A DNA stretch of 64,000 nucleotides, from assembly GCA_003221035.1 (NCBI GenBank), contig QHUB01000012.1, positions 1 through 64,000 of the forward strand, read 5' to 3'. Origin of the DNA: Gemmatimonadota bacterium. GTDB lineage: Bacteria; Gemmatimonadota; Gemmatimonadetes; Gemmatimonadales; GWC2-71-9. The position numbers were made by a program, and so were the translations under genes. How positions within the stretch are numbered: the stretch's first letter is position 1; each line of letters opens with the position of its first letter. The notes under the pieces were generated by a model, which was not told the origin of the DNA, did no database searches, and worked only from the letters and a program-made list of their open reading frames with translations. Of this stretch, positions 61,715-64,000 are shown in pieces.

Positions 61715-62517
61715 ATCCATTGCAGATTGTTAATTGCGGATTGCGGATTGAAACTTCAAACATCAAATCCGCAATCCTCAATCCGAAATTCGCAATCTTT
61801 ATCATCGGGGCTATGCTCCCCACTACGATGCCCGCACAACAGTGGCCGCAGCATTCGATGGACCGTCCTCGTCCACCCGTCGTGGACCCAGGACCCGAGC
61901 GTCCCTCGGCACCCGCGCCAAAGGATGCGGTCGTGTTGTTCGACGGCTCGAACTTGTCGCAGTGGCGAGCCGAAGACAGCAGCGCGGCCAAGTGGACCGT
62001 CCGGGACGGCCATGTCGAAGTGAAGGCGGGCACCGGCATGCTGGTGTCCGCGCGCGGCTTCGGCGACGTCCAATTGCATATCGAGTGGGCCACGCCCGCC
62101 GTCGTGCAGGGTGAAAGTCAGGAGCGCGGAAACAGCGGCATCTTCCTGATGGGGATCTACGAGCTACAGGTTCTCGACTCTTACCAGAACGACACATATC
62201 CCGACGGCCAGGCCGGTGCGATCTACGGCGAGAATCCGCCGCTCGTGAACGCAACGCGCGGGCCGGGCAAATGGCAGGAGTACGACATCGTATTCCATCG
62301 GCCGCGGTTCAAGGCGGACGGCACACTCGACAAGCCGGCGCGGATGACGGTGCTTCTCAACGGCGTGCTGATTCAGGACAACTTCGAGCTGGTCGGACCC
62401 ACCGCCAACCGGGCGCGGCCGCCGTACAAGGCTCATCCGGACAGGTTGCCGCTCAAGCTTCAGGATCACGGAAACCCGGTGCGATACCGGAACATTTGGG
62501 TCCGCGAATTGGAATAA
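61711..62517 (+). CDS. Secreted DUF1080 (3-keto-glycoside lyase/hydratase-like) protein
   Basis: 268 aa. The first ~30 residues are coded by a hairpin repeat (MNPLQIVNCGLRIETSNI and onward) and run into a hydrophobic stretch FAIFIIGAMLPTTMPA, which together form an unusual signal peptide. The DUF1080 domain follows: VVLFDGSNLSQWRAED, ERGNSGIFLMGIYELQVLDS, ARPPYKAHPDRLPLKLQDHG and YRNIWVRELE. It is a paralogue of 3923-4690 and ends the GMC/Gfo operon. Role in cleaving or hydrating 3-keto-glycosides inferred from family and context. Confidence 0.88.
   Translation: MNPLQIVNCGLRIETSNIKSAILNPKFAIFIIGAMLPTTMPAQQWPQHSMDRPRPPVVDPGPERPSAPAPKDAVVLFDGSNLSQWRAEDSSAAKWTVRDGHVEVKAGTGMLVSARGFGDVQLHIEWATPAVVQGESQERGNSGIFLMGIYELQVLDSYQNDTYPDGQAGAIYGENPPLVNATRGPGKWQEYDIVFHRPRFKADGTLDKPARMTVLLNGVLIQDNFELVGPTANRARPPYKAHPDRLPLKLQDHGNPVRYRNIWVRELE
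61724..61798. repeat. Imperfect inverted repeat with GCGGATTG units
   Basis: 27-base arms 61724-61750 and 61772-61798 pair at 23 of 27 positions around a 21-base loop. Both are built from GCGGATTG/CAATCCGC units. It lies 13 bases inside the DUF1080 reading frame and codes the n-region of its signal peptide. Same design and loop length as the repeat at 35292-35376. Confidence 0.78.
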
Positions 62518-62562
62518 CGGCTGGCACCCATCGGGTGCTGGTCGACTCGATGGGAGCGTGAT

Positions 62563-63516
62563 CTGAAGGTTGGTGTCCGGGCTGGTCTGATTTCGGGCGT
62601 GCTGCTGCTGGCGGTCGTCGTGGCCGTCGCGGCGCACTTTGGGAAACCGGAAGAGTACGCGAGGCTGCTCGCGCACGCGAAGCCGGCCTGGCTCGCCGTC
62701 GCCCTGGTGCTGCAAGTCGCGACCTATGTCTGCGCGGGCGGCGTGTGGCAGCGCGCCCTCGTGCGCCAGGGCCACTCGCGCTCGCTCGTTGAAATGGTTC
62801 GCCTGGGCGTCGTGAAGCTGTTCATGGACCAGGCAGTGCCCTCGGCGGGGATCTCCGGCAATGTGCTGGTCGCGCGCGCGCTGGGGCATCGCGGTTTGTC
62901 GCACCAGAGCGCGACTGCGACGGTGATCGCGGGTCTCATCTCGTTCTACATCGCGTATGCGCTTGCTGTCGCGGGCGCGCTCGTCATCCTGTGGCTCACG
63001 GCCCACGCCAGTCAATTCATCATGATCCTCGTCACGGTTTTCGCGCTGGTGTTGGCGCTTTTTCTGACGGCGCTGCTATGGGTGACGCGCGGCAATCGCG
63101 ATCGCGTACCACGCTGGCTCAGGAAGATCAAACCGGTAGAGAAGTTTCTCGCCGGGATCGGTGATCGCCCGCCTCACGTGCTCCGCGATCTCGTCTTTTT
63201 CGTCGAAGCAACGGGGCTGCAGCTTCTGCTGATTGCGCTCGACGCGGCCACGCTCTGGGCCGTCCTCGAAGCAGTCGGCACCACGGCGCCGCCGGCGGGC
63301 GTGTTCGCCGCGTTCACGATGGCGTCGGTGGTTGCGATGATATCGCTGCTGCCGGCGGGACTTGGGACGTTCGATGGGACGGCGATTGCGTTACTGAGCG
63401 CCTTCCGGGTGCCACTGGAGGCGGCCGTCGCCGGGACGGTCCTCCTACGCGGCCTGACATTCATCCTGCCGCTCATCCCCGGCTTCTGGCTCGCCCGGGC
63501 GGAGGCGGTCAAGTAA
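62563..63516 (+). CDS. UPF0104/lysylphosphatidylglycerol-synthase-type membrane protein
   Basis: 317 aa from a probable CTG start at 62563, with about eight membrane helices. It resembles the flippase-like membrane domain of MprF/AglD (UPF0104): KPAWLAVALVLQVATYVCAGGVWQ, DQAVPSAGISGNVLVARAL, VAMISLLPAGLGTFDGTAIALL and the closing LPLIPGFWLAR. GGGAG lies 6 bases before the CTG. The first GTG, at 62599, would begin inside the first helix and has no ribosome-binding site. A lipid or glycolipid transport role is possible. Ends 4 bases from the convergent MFS gene. Confidence 0.8.
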   Translation: MKVGVRAGLISGVLLLAVVVAVAAHFGKPEEYARLLAHAKPAWLAVALVLQVATYVCAGGVWQRALVRQGHSRSLVEMVRLGVVKLFMDQAVPSAGISGNVLVARALGHRGLSHQSATATVIAGLISFYIAYALAVAGALVILWLTAHASQFIMILVTVFALVLALFLTALLWVTRGNRDRVPRWLRKIKPVEKFLAGIGDRPPHVLRDLVFFVEATGLQLLLIALDAATLWAVLEAVGTTAPPAGVFAAFTMASVVAMISLLPAGLGTFDGTAIALLSAFRVPLEAAVAGTVLLRGLTFILPLIPGFWLARAEAVK

Positions 63517-63520
63517 CGAG

Positions 63521-64000
63521 CTACCTGACCGGCTGCTGGCCGACCTCGGTTGCTGTGGGGGCCGGCGCCTTAAAGAGAGCCCCGAAGAAGACGAGCACCG
63601 CTGCGGCAAACGCGGCGGGGAGTATCCAGAAGCTCCGCCACTGTTCCAGCGTCAACGCTGTCCCACCCGCCAGGAATCGATCATAGACATTGCCCGCGAT
63701 CTGTGCCCCGATCAGCATCCCGACCCCATACGTCACGAGCACCAGAAAGCCTTGCGCCTGGCCGCGAATGGCCGGCGTCGATTTCTTGTCGACGTAGATC
63801 TGGCCCGTCACAAAGAAGAAGTCGTAGCAGGGCCCGTGCAGGGCGATGCCGATCAGAATCATCCAGAAGATGGCATGGGGAGCGCCGAGCGCGAATAACG
63901 CATAGCGCAGCGTCCACGCGGCCATCCCCATCATCAGCATCTTCTTCACGCCAAGCCGCAGGAACAGCATCGGCATGATGAGCATGAAAAACGTTTCGGA
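63521..64000 (-). CDS. MFS nucleoside permease (NupG-type), C-terminal part
   Basis: Only the last 160 codons lie in the window; the frame is open at 64000 and the 5' end is outside. Four to five membrane helices are seen: VKKMLMMGMAAWTLRYALF, FWMILIGIALHGPCYDFFFV, TGQIYVDKKSTPAIRGQAQG, YGVGMLIGAQIAGNVYD and FWILPAAFAAAVLVFFGALF. This matches the C-terminal half of NupG/XapB nucleoside:proton symporters, including the conserved GPCYDFFFVTGQIYVDK. The in-window ATG at 63985 is internal, not the start. Substrate could also be a sugar in this context. Confidence 0.85.
   Translation of the reverse strand, partial: SETFFMLIMPMLFLRLGVKKMLMMGMAAWTLRYALFALGAPHAIFWMILIGIALHGPCYDFFFVTGQIYVDKKSTPAIRGQAQGFLVLVTYGVGMLIGAQIAGNVYDRFLAGGTALTLEQWRSFWILPAAFAAAVLVFFGALFKAPAPTATEVGQQPVR

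Overview
The window is dense, high-GC bacterial chromosome: about 62 protein genes, one tRNA, one SRP RNA, and no gene-free stretch longer than about 230 bases. The gene set includes MglA/Roadblock polarity proteins in a dnaX-recR operon, eukaryotic-type Ser/Thr kinases with zinc ribbons and PEGA/TonB tails, many Tat-exported Gfo/Idh/DUF1080/GMC sugar enzymes, and a B12-dependent ribonucleotide reductase. Together with the GC content this suggests a soil-type diderm of the Gemmatimonadota (inference; there is no rRNA here to confirm it). I see no insertion sequence, prophage, CRISPR array or plasmid function, so this looks like ordinary chromosome rather than an island.

Layout. 24-7392 (+): hexuronate catabolism operon (eda, kdgK, uxuA, hexuronate transporter, DUF1080 protein, Tat-exported Gfo/Idh oxidoreductase, uxaC), followed by tRNA-Asn (-) and an MDR quinone reductase (+). 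8585-25828 (-): dnaJ/grpE; an outer-membrane barrel; the long dnaX-ybaB-recR-roadblock-mglA-pgsA-cinA-hydrolase operon, with the SRP RNA gene divergent from dnaX; the pyk-MBL-class II aldolase-YtxH-YihY-ltaE-JAMM operon; and a MarR regulator. 25912-30629: two paralogous zinc-ribbon proteins flanking a MOSC protein, nrdJ, and a gamma-carbonic-anhydrase-like protein.

30593-42344 is the most unusual part. It holds a kinase-PEGA-TonB protein, an outer-membrane protein joining a gluzincin protease, a beta-propeller and an Omp85-like barrel, and a lipoprotein amidase. Divergent from these runs a (+) signalling operon: zinc-ribbon/2xFHA protein, Ser/Thr kinase, PP2C phosphatase, and an FHA-TM-coiled-coil-trypsin protease. 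42346-45424: two convergent hydrolase/peptidase genes. 45452-55550 (-): PspB-like protein, a signal-peptidase homologue whose nucleophile serine is alanine, a DUF2306/lipoprotein fusion, a periplasmic sugar isomerase and esterase, small membrane proteins, a HAD phosphatase, and the NagZ-AnmK-MurQ peptidoglycan recycling set.

55579-64000: lipoprotein gamma-glutamyltransferase, a glycine-zipper lipoprotein, then a (+) operon (GMC dehydrogenase, Tat small subunit, Gfo/Idh enzyme, DUF1080 protein) that looks like an oxidative (3-keto) glycoside-processing pathway. A UPF0104-type membrane protein and the end of a nucleoside-permease-type transporter follow. Recurrent themes are translational coupling by 1-4 base overlaps, periplasmic sugar oxidation, and phosphorylation-based envelope signalling. 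Several proteins keep a fold but have lost a catalytic residue (signal peptidase, alpha/beta hydrolase, JAMM protein).
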